NCBI GenBank assembly: GCA_016704565.1
Contig: JADIZV010000003.1
Coordinates: forward strand, 62,001 to 126,000
From: Candidatus Phosphoribacter baldrii
GTDB lineage: Bacteria; Actinomycetota; Actinomycetes; Actinomycetales; Dermatophilaceae
Reading direction: 5' to 3'
DNA length: 64,000 nucleotides
Shown here: positions 1-8,312 of the stretch, one piece after another
Layout of the letters: each line of letters begins with the position of its first letter
Numbering within the stretch: position 1 is the first letter of the stretch
Program-made: the position numbers and the translations under genes
The notes under the pieces: generated by a model
Databases searched by the model: none
Told to the model about the DNA's origin: nothing
Seen by the model: only the letters and a program-made list of their open reading frames with translations

Positions 1-1411
1 GCCAGGACAGCTCGACCTCCTCGTGGCGGGGGAACAGTGGCGGCTCACCGAGCAACACATCGAGGATGAGTCGCTCATAAGCCTCCGGCGAGCTCTCCGT
101 GAACGCGCTGCCATAGCCGAAGTCCATCGTCACGTCCCGGACCTCCATCTGCGCTCCAGGCACCTTGGCGCCGAACCGCATCGTCACGCCCTCATCGGGC
201 TGGACCCGGATGACGACCGCGTTCTGGCCGAGTTCCTCGGTCGCCGTCTCGTCGAACGGCAGATGCGGGGCCTTCTTGAACACCACCGCGATCTCGGTGA
301 CCCGCTTGCCCAGCCGTTTGCCGGTCCGCAGGTAGAAGGGCACGCCCGCCCAGCGGCGGGTCGCGATCTCCAGGCGGAGGGCGGCATACGTCTCGGTGGT
401 CGAGCCGACCGCAACGCCCTGTTCGTCGAGGTAGCCGAGCACCTGCTCGCCACCCTGCCACCCGGCTGCATACTGGCCGCGCGCGCTGCTCGCGCCGATG
501 TCCGCGGGGATGACGACGGCGGACAGGACCTTCTCCTTCTCGGCACGCAAGTTGGCTGCGTCGAACGAGACCGGCTCCTCCATGGCGGTCAGGGCCAGCA
601 ATTGGAGCAGGTGGTTCTGGATGACGTCGCGGGCAGCGCCGATGCCGTCGTAGTAGCCCGCCCGGCCGCCGATCCCGACGTCCTCGGACATGGTGATTTG
701 CACGTGGTCGACGTAGTTGGCGTTCCACACCGGCTCGAACAGTTGGTTGGCGAACCGCAGCGCCAAGAGGTTCTGGACCGTTTCCTTGCCCAGGTAGTGG
801 TCGATCCGGAAGACGCTGTCGGCAGGGAAGACCGACTCAACGATGGCGTTGAGCTGGCGCGCTGAGGCAAGGTCATGTCCGAACGGCTTCTCGATGACGA
901 CCCTTCGCCACGCCGACCCGTCGGAGCGGGCCAGGCCCGAGCGGTCGAGCTGGCGGCAGACCTGGGCGAAGAAGCCCGGTGGGATCGACAGGTAGAACGC
1001 GAGGTTGCCGCCGGTGCCCCGGGCCTGCTCCAGTTCGTGGACCGTTGCGGCGAGCGTGTCGAAGGCGGCGTCGTCATCGAAGGTCCCGGGGACGAAGCGG
1101 AAGCCCTCGGCCAGCCCGCGCCACACGTCCTCGCTGAACGGAGTGCGGGCATGCTCGCGGACCGAGTCGTGGACGATCTGTCCGAAGTCCTGGTCGGCCC
1201 AGTCGCGCCGGGCGAATCCGACCAGGCTGAAGCCCGGCGGCAGTAGTCCTCGGTTGGCCAGGTCATAGATCGCGGGCATGAGCTTCTTGCGGGCCAGGTC
1301 GCCAGTGACCCCGAACAACACCAGGCCGCACGGGCCCGCGATCCGCGGCAGGCGCCGGTCGCGCCGGTCACGCAGAGGGTTGACGCCGGGGGCCACACGC
1401 GCGGGACTCAT
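1..1411 (-). CDS. zwf: Glucose-6-phosphate 1-dehydrogenase (partial, 3' end beyond the left edge)
   Basis: Oxidises glucose-6-phosphate to 6-phosphogluconolactone with reduction of NADP, the entry step of the oxidative pentose phosphate pathway. Reading leftward from ATG at 1411 gives about 470 residues: a nucleotide-binding fold with GDLARKKL near residue 30, the substrate-site motif RIDHYLGKE (around 783-808), and RHEEVELSW still open at the window edge. The family is about 500-510 residues, so only a short C-terminal piece is missing. The start is set by a -10 box 7 bases upstream. It follows tkt and tal on the same strand, the usual actinobacterial order. The next gene (often opcA) is outside the window. 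Confidence 0.95.
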   Translation of the reverse strand, partial: MSPARVAPGVNPLRDRRDRRLPRIAGPCGLVLFGVTGDLARKKLMPAIYDLANRGLLPPGFSLVGFARRDWADQDFGQIVHDSVREHARTPFSEDVWRGLAEGFRFVPGTFDDDAAFDTLAATVHELEQARGTGGNLAFYLSIPPGFFAQVCRQLDRSGLARSDGSAWRRVVIEKPFGHDLASARQLNAIVESVFPADSVFRIDHYLGKETVQNLLALRFANQLFEPVWNANYVDHVQITMSEDVGIGGRAGYYDGIGAARDVIQNHLLQLLALTAMEEPVSFDAANLRAEKEKVLSAVVIPADIGASSARGQYAAGWQGGEQVLGYLDEQGVAVGSTTETYAALRLEIATRRWAGVPFYLRTGKRLGKRVTEIAVVFKKAPHLPFDETATEELGQNAVVIRVQPDEGVTMRFGAKVPGAQMEVRDVTMDFGYGSAFTESSPEAYERLILDVLLGEPPLFPRHEEVELSW

Positions 1412-1424
1412 GCGTGGAAACCTA
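1412..1424 (-). promoter_or_regulatory. zwf leaderless promoter (-10 TAGGTT)
   Basis: TAGGTT (minus strand, 1419-1424) ends 7 bases before the zwf ATG, so the transcript would start at or next to the start codon. This gives zwf its own promoter inside the tkt-tal-zwf cluster. No convincing -35 was identified. Motif spacing only. Confidence 0.5.
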
Positions 1425-1439
1425 CCCGCGGACGGTGCC

Positions 1440-1472
1440 GTATGCGGCATACCGGGCAGTCGTCGGTATGCC
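1440..1472. repeat. Inverted octamer pair between tal and zwf
   Basis: GTATGCGGCATAC (1440-1452) is a palindrome around one G. GGCATACC (1446-1453) also pairs with GGTATGCC (1465-1472) across an 11-base loop. The right copy continues as GTGGGCTCACC, the extended form seen at other intergenic copies. It may end tal transcription. It is one of several paired copies of the window-wide octamer. Confidence 0.6.
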
Positions 1473-1483
1473 GTGGGCTCACC

Positions 1484-2599
1484 TCAGTCGCGCCCGAGGG
1501 CGCCCGCGACGTCCGCGAGCAGGGCCTCCCAGGCCTGCTCGAACTTGGCGACGCCTTCGCGCTCAAGCTTGTCGACGACATCGGTGTAGGAGACGCCGAG
1601 GTCCTCGATGGCGTCGAGGGTGGCTTGGGCGGCGGCATACGACCCGGTGATGGTGTCGCCCGCCACGGTGCCGTGGTCGGCGACCGCGCGCAGGGTCTTC
1701 TCGGGCATCGTGTTGACGCAACCGGCGGCGACCAGGCCGGTGACATAGAGCGTGTCGGGAAGGGCAGGGTCCTTGACGCCGGTGGAGGCCCAGAGCGGAC
1801 GCTGCGGACGGGCACCCTCGTCGGCGAGCGAGCGCCAGCGTGGGGTGGAGAAGACCTCTTCGTACGCCTGGTAGGCCAGTTGGGCGTTGGCGACGGCGGC
1901 CTTGCCCTTCAGCTCCCGGGCTGCTTCGGTGCCGATGGCGTCCAGGCGCGCGTCGATCTCGGTGTCGACCCGGGACACGAAGAAGGAAGCGACCGAGTGG
2001 ATCCGGGCGAGGTCGTGCCCCGCTTCGTGGGCCCGCTCCAGGCCCTCGATGAAAGCGTTCATCACCGCGCGGTAGCGCTCGAGGCTGAAGATCAACGTGA
2101 CGTTGACGCTGATGCCTTCGGCGAGGACCGCCGTGATGGCGGGCAGCCCGGCCAGCGTGGCGGGGATCTTGATGAGGACGTTGTCCCGCCCGACTGCGGC
2201 GGCCAGGGCCTTGGCCTGCTCGATCGTCGGTCCGGTCTCGTGGGCCAGCCGGGGGTCGACCTCGATGGAGACCCGGCCGTCAACGCCGTCCGTTGCTGCG
2301 GCGACCGGGGCGAACAGGTCGCACGCGGACCGGACATCGTCGGTCGTCATCGCGAAGACCGCGTCGTCAGCAGTGGCGCCGCCGGCCGCCAGGCTCGCCA
2401 ACTGGGTGTCGTAGTCCGACCCCGATGTGATGGCGGCCTGGAAGATCGACGGGTTGGTGGTGACTCCGGTGACGTGCTGGTTGCGGATGAGTCCGGCCAG
2501 ACCTCCGCTGGTGAGGCGCCCGCGGGAGAGGTCATCGAGCCAGATGGACACTCCCGCAGCGGCCAGGTCGCCGAGGTGGTCGGACGAGGGGGTGGACAT
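1484..2599 (-). CDS. tal: Transaldolase
   Basis: Transfers a dihydroxyacetone unit between sedoheptulose-7-phosphate and glyceraldehyde-3-phosphate in the non-oxidative pentose phosphate pathway. The 371-residue product has the N-terminal IWLDDLSRGRL and TTNPSIFQAAI motifs and the Schiff-base lysine segment LIKIPAT, and matches the long actinobacterial transaldolases. The ATG at 2599 lies one base after the tkt stop codon, so the two are almost certainly cotranscribed and translationally coupled. The open frame extends further upstream into tkt, but homology starts at MSTPSSDHLGDL. Confidence 0.96.
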   Translation of the reverse strand: MSTPSSDHLGDLAAAGVSIWLDDLSRGRLTSGGLAGLIRNQHVTGVTTNPSIFQAAITSGSDYDTQLASLAAGGATADDAVFAMTTDDVRSACDLFAPVAAATDGVDGRVSIEVDPRLAHETGPTIEQAKALAAAVGRDNVLIKIPATLAGLPAITAVLAEGISVNVTLIFSLERYRAVMNAFIEGLERAHEAGHDLARIHSVASFFVSRVDTEIDARLDAIGTEAARELKGKAAVANAQLAYQAYEEVFSTPRWRSLADEGARPQRPLWASTGVKDPALPDTLYVTGLVAAGCVNTMPEKTLRAVADHGTVAGDTITGSYAAAQATLDAIEDLGVSYTDVVDKLEREGVAKFEQAWEALLADVAGALGRD

Positions 2600-2600
2600 G

Positions 2601-4802
2601 TCAGCCTTCCTTGGTGGCGCCCGCGCGGGCGGCCTTGAGTGAGGACTTCGCGGCGGCGACGACCGCCTGCGGGGTGAAGCCGAACTCGCGGAACAGCGTC
2701 CCTGCGTCGGCGGAGGCACCGAAGTGGTCGATCGCAACGACGCGACCGGCATCGCCGACGACCTCACGCCAGCCCTGCGAGACCCCGGCCTCGACAGACA
2801 CCCGAGCCCGGACCGTGGGCGGCAGCACCGTGTCGCGGTAGCTGCGGGGCTGCGCGTCGAACCACTCCCGACACGGCATCGACACGACCCGGGTGCGGAC
2901 GCGGGCCTTCTCGAGCTGCTCGCGAGCAGTCAGGGCGAGCGCGACCTCGGAGCCGGTCGCCACGAGGATGACCTCGGGCGCCGCCTTGCCGTCCGGGCCC
3001 CCGTCGATGAGGACGTAGCCGCCCCTGGCGACGTTGCTAGCGGGTGCGTGAGTCGTGCGGTCGAGGACCGGGAGATTCTGGCGCGAGAGGGCCAGAGCCG
3101 CCGGCCTCGCGTTGCGCAGGATCTCCAGCCACGCGTATGCCGTCTCGTTGGCGTCCGCGGGACGCACGACATCCAGCCCGGGCATGGCCCGCAGCGAGGC
3201 GAGGTGTTCGATCGGCTGGTGGGTGGGACCGTCCTCGCCGAGGCCGATGGAGTCGTGGGTCCACACGAACGTGACCGGCAGCTGCTGGATCGCGGCCAGC
3301 CGGACCGCCCCACGCATGTAGTCCGAGAAGACGAGGAACGTGCCGCCATAGGGCCGGGTGAGCCCTTCGAGGGCGATGCCGTTGAGGATCGCCCCCATGC
3401 CGAACTCGCGGATGCCGAAGTGCAGGGTCCGTCCATAGGGCCCACCGGACCACTCCCGGGTCTGGCGCCGCGCCGGCACGAACGACGGCTCCCCGGCCAT
3501 CGTCGTGTTGTTGGACTCGGCCAGGTCGGCCGACCCGCCCCACAGCTCGGGCATGACGGGGGCGAGGGCCGTGAGGATCTTCCCCGAAGCGGCCCGGGTG
3601 GCGACGCCCTTCGCGTCGGCCGGCCAGCTCGGCAACGCCGCGGCCAGGCCCTCGGGCAGCTGTCCGGCCACGAGGCGGTCGAGCAGAGCGGCCCGCTCGG
3701 GCTGGGACTTGCGCCACGCGGCATACCTCTTGTCCCACGCCTTGCGGGCGGCCTTGCCGCGCGTGACGACCTTGCGGGCGTGGGTGAGCACGCGGGCCTC
3801 GACGGGGAAGGCGACGGCCGGATCGAAGCCCAGCGCCGTCTTCATCCCCGCGATCTCGTCGGCGCCGAGCGCCGAGCCGTGCGACTTGCCGGTGTCCTGC
3901 TTCGTTGGCGAAGGCCAGGCGATGATGGTGCGCAGCACGACGAGGGTGGGCTTGTCGGTGACCGCCCGCCCCGCGTCGATCGCCGCGCGCAGGGCGTCGA
4001 GGTCCTCGACGTAGGTCGCGCCGTCGGCCTTCGCGCCCCGCCAGTCGACGGTCCGGACGTCCCAGCCGTATGCCGCGTAGCGCGCCGCGACGTCCTCGCT
4101 GAACGAGATGTCGGTGTCGTCCTCGATGGAGATCTGGTTCTGGTCGTAGATGACGGTGAGGTTGCCCAGCTCCTGATGCCCGGCGAGCGCGCAGGCCTCG
4201 TGGGTGACGCCTTCCATGATGTCGCCGTCGGAGGCCAGCACGTAGATGTGGTGGTCGAAGACGCTTTCGCCCGCCGCGGCCTCCGGGTCGAACAGGCCGC
4301 GCTGGCGGCGCTGGGCCATCGCCATGCCGACCGCGCTGGCCAGACCCGAGCCGAGCGGGCCGGTGGTGATCTCGACGCCAGCGGTGTGGTGGACCTCGGG
4401 GTGACCCGGCGTGAGGCTGCCCCAGGTGCGCAGGGCCTGCAGGTCGCTCAGTTCCAGACCGTAGCCGGACAGGAACAGCTGGACATACTGCGTGAGACTC
4501 GAGTGCCCGCAGGACAGGACGAACCGGTCGCGCCCCAGCCAGTGCGGGTCGCTCGGGTCGTGGGTCATCACCTGCTGGTAGAGCAGGTATGCCGCGGGCG
4601 CGAGCGAGATCGCGGTCCCGGGGTGTCCGTTGCCAGCCTTCTGGACGGCATCGGCGGCCAGCAGCCGCGCGGTGTCGACGGCCCGGATGTCCAGGTCGGT
4701 CCAGCCAGCAGCCACCGCCTTCGGTCGCGGCAGGTGAGCATCGCGGGCGGCGAGGAGCTTGGAAGCGGCCGGGGCGGGTGTCACGGAAGTCTTCTCCTTC
4801 AC
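2601..4802 (-). CDS. tkt: Transketolase
   Basis: Thiamine-diphosphate enzyme moving two-carbon units between pentose phosphate sugars. The 733 residues include the TPP-binding segment DGDIMEGVTHEA, NGHPGTAISLAPAAY near the N-terminus, the central DSIGLGEDGPTHQPIEHL motif, and a C-terminal domain with ATGSEV. The frame is open up to 4889. I prefer GTG at 4802 because a -10 box sits at 4822-4827, downstream of the longer start, and because homology begins only around ARDAHLPRP. First gene of the tkt-tal-zwf cluster, divergent from ctaB. Confidence 0.95.
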   Translation of the reverse strand: MKEKTSVTPAPAASKLLAARDAHLPRPKAVAAGWTDLDIRAVDTARLLAADAVQKAGNGHPGTAISLAPAAYLLYQQVMTHDPSDPHWLGRDRFVLSCGHSSLTQYVQLFLSGYGLELSDLQALRTWGSLTPGHPEVHHTAGVEITTGPLGSGLASAVGMAMAQRRQRGLFDPEAAAGESVFDHHIYVLASDGDIMEGVTHEACALAGHQELGNLTVIYDQNQISIEDDTDISFSEDVAARYAAYGWDVRTVDWRGAKADGATYVEDLDALRAAIDAGRAVTDKPTLVVLRTIIAWPSPTKQDTGKSHGSALGADEIAGMKTALGFDPAVAFPVEARVLTHARKVVTRGKAARKAWDKRYAAWRKSQPERAALLDRLVAGQLPEGLAAALPSWPADAKGVATRAASGKILTALAPVMPELWGGSADLAESNNTTMAGEPSFVPARRQTREWSGGPYGRTLHFGIREFGMGAILNGIALEGLTRPYGGTFLVFSDYMRGAVRLAAIQQLPVTFVWTHDSIGLGEDGPTHQPIEHLASLRAMPGLDVVRPADANETAYAWLEILRNARPAALALSRQNLPVLDRTTHAPASNVARGGYVLIDGGPDGKAAPEVILVATGSEVALALTAREQLEKARVRTRVVSMPCREWFDAQPRSYRDTVLPPTVRARVSVEAGVSQGWREVVGDAGRVVAIDHFGASADAGTLFREFGFTPQAVVAAAKSSLKAARAGATKEG

Positions 4803-4827
4803 GCTGGACTGTTCGGCTGTGAGCCTA
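4803..4827 (-). promoter_or_regulatory. tkt promoter (-10 TAGGCT)
   Basis: TAGGCT on the minus strand at 4822-4827, 19 bases before the tkt GTG, predicts a leader of about a dozen bases. It excludes the upstream in-frame ATG at 4889, which would lie outside the message. Confidence 0.45.
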
Positions 4828-4880
4828 TTCCAGTGGGGAGCGCCACCCGGGCCTCGTGCCGGTCGTTGCCACGCCGCCGG

Positions 4881-4894
4881 TAGACTCATCCACT
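4881..4894 (+). promoter_or_regulatory. ctaB leaderless promoter (-10 TAGACT)
   Basis: TAGACT at 4881-4886 is followed after 8 bases by GTG at 4895. It faces away from the tkt promoter in the same 90-base divergent interval. Confidence 0.5.
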
Positions 4895-5860
4895 GTGACC
4901 GCTGTCGATCCTCGCGCCGAGCTTGCCTCGCATCCGGCGGCGGTGGGTCGGGGGTTCTGGTTCCTCGTCGGTCAATATGTCGCTCTGACGAAGCCCCGCA
5001 TCATTGAGCTGCTGCTCATCACCACGGTGCCGGTCATGGTGCTGGCCCAACGCGGCATACCGTCGGGGTGGTTGGTGCTTGCCACCCTGGTGGGCGGGAC
5101 GCTGTCGGCGGGTGCGGCCAACACCCTCAACTGCGTCATCGACCGCGACATCGACGCGCTGATGAACCGCACCGCCAGTCGGCCGCTGGTCACCGGGACG
5201 ATCTCCACGCGATCCGCGGTGGTCTTCGGCCTGGTGTTGTGTGCGGTCGCCACGGTCGTCCTGGGGGTCTTCGTCAACTGGCTGTCGGCCTGGCTGGCGC
5301 TGGCGGCGTTCGCGTTCTATGTCGGGATCTACTCGGTGGTGCTCAAGCGCCGCACCCCGCAGAACATCGTGTGGGGCGGTGCAGCGGGCTGTATGCCGGT
5401 CCTCATCGGCTGGTCGGCGGTCACCAACCGGGTTGACTGGCCAGCGTGGATCCTCTTCCTCGTCATCTTCTTCTGGACGCCACCGCACTACTGGCCGTTG
5501 TCGATGAAGTTCAAGGATGACTATGCAGCCGCGTCGGTGCCGATGCTGCCGGTCGTCGCCCGGATGGTCGTCGTGTCCCGACAGATCCTCATCTATTCGT
5601 GGGTGATGGTCCTGGTCTCCCTCGTCCTCATCCCGGTGGCCCCGATGGGCTGGGTGTATGCCGCTGGCGCCCTCATCTCGGGCGGCCTCTTCCTCGCCGA
5701 GGCACACCGGTTGCACCGCCACGCCGTGCTCGGGGCGGCCCAGACGGTGCTGCGGCCGATGCGCCTCTTCCACTACTCGATCACCTATCTCACGGTGCTC
5801 TTCGTCGCGGTCGCCGTCGACCCGCTGCTCTACCTCGCCATTCCCGGTCTGGTGCGCTGA
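4895..5860 (+). CDS. ctaB: Protoheme IX farnesyltransferase (heme O synthase)
   Basis: Attaches a farnesyl group to protoheme IX in the membrane, giving heme O for cytochrome oxidase assembly. The 321-residue product is a UbiA-type prenyltransferase with about seven to nine hydrophobic helices. It carries the first aspartate-rich motif NCVIDRDIDALMNRT, the conserved KRRTPQNIVWGG loop, and a second polar loop DDYAAA. The start GTG at 4895 is chosen over the in-frame ATG at 4856 because the -10 box lies between them. It works with ctaA (9760-10749) and the SURF1 homologue (37414-38208), also in this window. Confidence 0.95.
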   Translation: MTAVDPRAELASHPAAVGRGFWFLVGQYVALTKPRIIELLLITTVPVMVLAQRGIPSGWLVLATLVGGTLSAGAANTLNCVIDRDIDALMNRTASRPLVTGTISTRSAVVFGLVLCAVATVVLGVFVNWLSAWLALAAFAFYVGIYSVVLKRRTPQNIVWGGAAGCMPVLIGWSAVTNRVDWPAWILFLVIFFWTPPHYWPLSMKFKDDYAAASVPMLPVVARMVVVSRQILIYSWVMVLVSLVLIPVAPMGWVYAAGALISGGLFLAEAHRLHRHAVLGAAQTVLRPMRLFHYSITYLTVLFVAVAVDPLLYLAIPGLVR

Positions 5861-5961
5861 GGTCGGCGCGGCACTAGGCGCAGCGGCTGCGTTGGCGGAC
5901 GTCATCGGTCCGTAAGGTCCTCGCAATAGGCCCGGCAGGGGTATGCCGTGACGCTGTTCCT

Positions 5962-6471
5962 ATGACCTCACGCATCTCTTCTCGCTCCCGGCTCACCGTC
6001 ACGTCGCTGGCCCTCGGGGCAGCTCTCACGCTCTCGGCCTGCGGCAGCGCAGCCACCCCCTCGGCGGCGCCTGCCGCTGCGAGCAGCGCCATGCCCGACA
6101 AGACGGCGATGTCCGACAAGACGGCGATGCCCGACAAGACTGGGGCCGCCGACGCGATGGCCAAGGGGGCCTACATCGGTTACGCCGACTACCAATCGAA
6201 GATGTCGATGTATCAGGGCTCCAAGGTCGTCCTGTTCTTCCACGCCTCCTGGTGCCCCGACTGCCGGGCCACCGATGCCGCCCTGAACAGCTCCGGCGTG
6301 CCTGATGGGCTGACCGTCGTCAAGGTGGACTATGACACCGCGACCGAGCTCAAGCAGAAGTACGGCATCACCCAGCAGCACACCTTCGTCCAGATCGACG
6401 GTGCCGCGATGTCGGTCAAGAAGTGGACCGGCACCAAGGACGGGGCGGCGATCAAGGCCCAGACCACCTGA
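5962..6471 (+). CDS. Thioredoxin-like lipoprotein
   Basis: Predicted membrane-anchored thiol-disulfide protein of 169 residues. It has a lipoprotein signal ending LTLSAC (lipid-anchored Cys), then a low-complexity linker containing three MPDKTA-type hexapeptides, then a thioredoxin-like domain with the redox site WCPDC in FFHASWCPDCRATD. The stop codon overlaps the ATG of the downstream CcdA-like membrane protein by one base (TGATG), so the two are probably made together: reductant passed across the membrane to this extracytoplasmic thioredoxin. TAAGGT at 5923-5928 could be its -10. The substrate is unknown. Confidence 0.85.
   Translation: MTSRISSRSRLTVTSLALGAALTLSACGSAATPSAAPAAASSAMPDKTAMSDKTAMPDKTGAADAMAKGAYIGYADYQSKMSMYQGSKVVLFFHASWCPDCRATDAALNSSGVPDGLTVVKVDYDTATELKQKYGITQQHTFVQIDGAAMSVKKWTGTKDGAAIKAQTT
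6091..6144 (+). repeat. Three 18-bp tandem repeats in the lipoprotein linker
   Basis: Three consecutive 18-base units (6091-6108, 6109-6126, 6127-6144) encode MPDKTA, MSDKTA and MPDKTG. They differ by a few bases. A perfect codon-phased repeat of this kind is expected to change copy number by slippage, altering linker length without breaking the frame. Confidence 0.9.
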
Positions 6472-7268
6472 TGATCGCCCTGCTCGGGGCCTTGGTCGCC
6501 GGTGCCCTCACCACGCTTGCCCCGTGTGTGCTGCCGCTCCTCCCCGTCATCGTGGGAGGCGCGGCAGCTTCGGATCTGGCTGCGGCAGAGCGCTCGTCGT
6601 CGCCGGAGGGCACGACCACGAGGGCGCACACCGTCCGCACCTGGGTGACCAGGCACCGCCGTGCTCTGGTCATCACCGCCTCTTTGGGTGCTTCCATCAC
6701 GCTGTTCACGCTCATCCTCAAGGCGACGACGGCCCTATTGGTCATCGACCCCCGAACCTGGTCGATCCTGTCGGGGGCGATCCTGGTGCTGCTCGGGATC
6801 GCTGGCGCCTTTCCTGACCTCTGGGAGCGTCTGTCGGCCGCTCTCAGCCTCCAGGGTCGAACGGACGCCCGGCTACGTGCCGCCCGCGCCCGCGGCGGAC
6901 TGACTGGTGACGTCCTCACCGGCGCGGCCCTCGGACCGGTCTTCTCCTCGTGCAGCCCGCTCTATGCCTACGTCGTCGTCACCGTCCTGCCGGCTCGGTT
7001 CGGCTACGGGCTGACCCTGCTCGCGGCATACGTGCTCGGCCTGTGCGCCACCCTGTTGGCCATCGCACTGCTCGGCCGCCGCCTCATCGCGCGACTTGGC
7101 TGGGCGGCCGACCCCCACGGGCGGTTCCGGCGCATCCTCGGCGTGGTCTTCATCGTCGTCGGGATCGGCATCGCGCTCGGGTGGGACCGCTCGCTGCAGG
7201 GCTGGATCCTCGAACACTCACCGATCGCCCCCTGGGAGCTGGACTCCGGGTTCATCCCCGAGGGCTGA
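6471..7268 (+). CDS. CcdA/DsbD-like thiol-disulfide membrane transporter
   Basis: 265-residue polytopic membrane protein of the cytochrome c biogenesis/DsbD transmembrane family, expected to carry electrons from cytoplasmic thioredoxin to an extracytoplasmic thiol protein. Two intramembrane cysteines typical of CcdA are visible: LAPCVLPLLP in helix 1 (about residue 19) and FSSCSPLYAY (about residue 153). About six hydrophobic segments follow the family pattern, and a charged loop rich in Ser/Thr/Arg separates helices 1 and 2. Translationally coupled to the thioredoxin-like lipoprotein upstream, its probable partner. Confidence 0.85.
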   Translation: MIALLGALVAGALTTLAPCVLPLLPVIVGGAAASDLAAAERSSSPEGTTTRAHTVRTWVTRHRRALVITASLGASITLFTLILKATTALLVIDPRTWSILSGAILVLLGIAGAFPDLWERLSAALSLQGRTDARLRAARARGGLTGDVLTGAALGPVFSSCSPLYAYVVVTVLPARFGYGLTLLAAYVLGLCATLLAIALLGRRLIARLGWAADPHGRFRRILGVVFIVVGIGIALGWDRSLQGWILEHSPIAPWELDSGFIPEG

Positions 7269-7292
7269 GCCGCTTGCGCCAGCATCAGTCGC

Positions 7293-8312
7293 TTACGCGC
7301 GCGGCAGGACGACCTCGATGGCGCACCCGCCCCGGACGTCGGCCACCGCCACCGTGCCGCCGTGGGCGGTCACAATCCCTTGAACAACCGCCAACCCCAA
7401 GCCCGCACCGTCACCGTCGCGGGGGGTGCGGGCATCGTCCCCGCGCCACCACGGCTCGAACATGCGGGCCCGAACGTCCTCCGGTATGCCGCCGCACGCG
7501 TCGGTCACGCGGATGGTCACCTCGGTGGGGGAGCCGGTGGCGTGGACCAGCACTCGGCCACCGGACGGCGTGGCGTGGATGGCGTTGGCGATGAGGTTGT
7601 CCAACACCCGGCCGAGCTCGCGGGCATCGACATGGGCCAGCACAGGGCCATCGGCGTGCCCGTCGACGACGACCCCGGTGCGTTCGGCCAAGGCCGCGCC
7701 GGTGGCCAAGGCATCGGAGACGAGATCGGCCACGCTGACCTGCTCGCGGGCGAGGGTCAACGTGCCGGAATGGATCCGCGAGAGCGCGAGGAGGTCATCG
7801 ACCATGGCCGCCATCCGGTCGGCCTGGGCCTTGATCCGCGCTGGGTAGGCGCCATCCGGAGGAGCGACCCCGTCCTCGATGGCCTCCGCCATGGCGCGGA
7901 TCCCGGCCAGGGGGGTGCGCAGGTCGTGGGAGGCCCAGGCGACAAGGTCCCGGCGCTGGGCTTCGACCGCCGCATCCCGCTCGCGATCGGCAACCGCTTC
8001 GGCTGCTCGGTCGGCGGCCGCCCGGTCCAGCCGATGGACCCGGCTGGCGAGCACCAACCCATAGACCAGGGCCACTGGCGCGACGGCAGCCACGACGAGG
8101 AGCACGATCGACGAGTCGTGGTCGCTGATGAACATCGCTCGCGACGACACCAGGACACCTGCGGCCACCGACCCGACGACGACCAGCGGAGCGGCAACGA
8201 GCGCTGACCGGATCGACCGGCGCGCCAGAGCCCACACGCCGAGCGCTCCGACCGCACCCACCCCTGCGGCGGAACCCACGGCGATGAGGACGGTCTCGGT
8301 CTCGGGGGTCAC
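7293..8312 (-). CDS. Sensor histidine kinase
   Basis: Membrane sensor kinase of 339 residues, partner of the OmpR-type regulator immediately upstream. Three hydrophobic segments occupy roughly the first 100 residues with little extracytoplasmic sequence. Then come a HisKA domain with SHDLRTPLAG (phospho-acceptor His), an N box NLIANAIHATP, and a C-terminal ATPase region with GLGLAVVQG. The G1 box reads DACGGIP rather than the usual DxGxGIP. The start is GTG at 8312, overlapping the regulator stop as GTGA. The signal is unknown. Confidence 0.9.
   Translation of the reverse strand: MTPETETVLIAVGSAAGVGAVGALGVWALARRSIRSALVAAPLVVVGSVAAGVLVSSRAMFISDHDSSIVLLVVAAVAPVALVYGLVLASRVHRLDRAAADRAAEAVADRERDAAVEAQRRDLVAWASHDLRTPLAGIRAMAEAIEDGVAPPDGAYPARIKAQADRMAAMVDDLLALSRIHSGTLTLAREQVSVADLVSDALATGAALAERTGVVVDGHADGPVLAHVDARELGRVLDNLIANAIHATPSGGRVLVHATGSPTEVTIRVTDACGGIPEDVRARMFEPWWRGDDARTPRDGDGAGLGLAVVQGIVTAHGGTVAVADVRGGCAIEVVLPRA

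Noticed and set aside
2724..4883. 719-codon open frame antisense to transketolase
   Set aside because: Shadow of the strongly GC3-biased tkt gene; Arg/Gly/Asp-rich with no family resemblance.
4803..4889. Longer transketolase start at ATG 4889
   Set aside because: The -10 box at 4822-4827 lies downstream of it, and the extra residues are not family-like.
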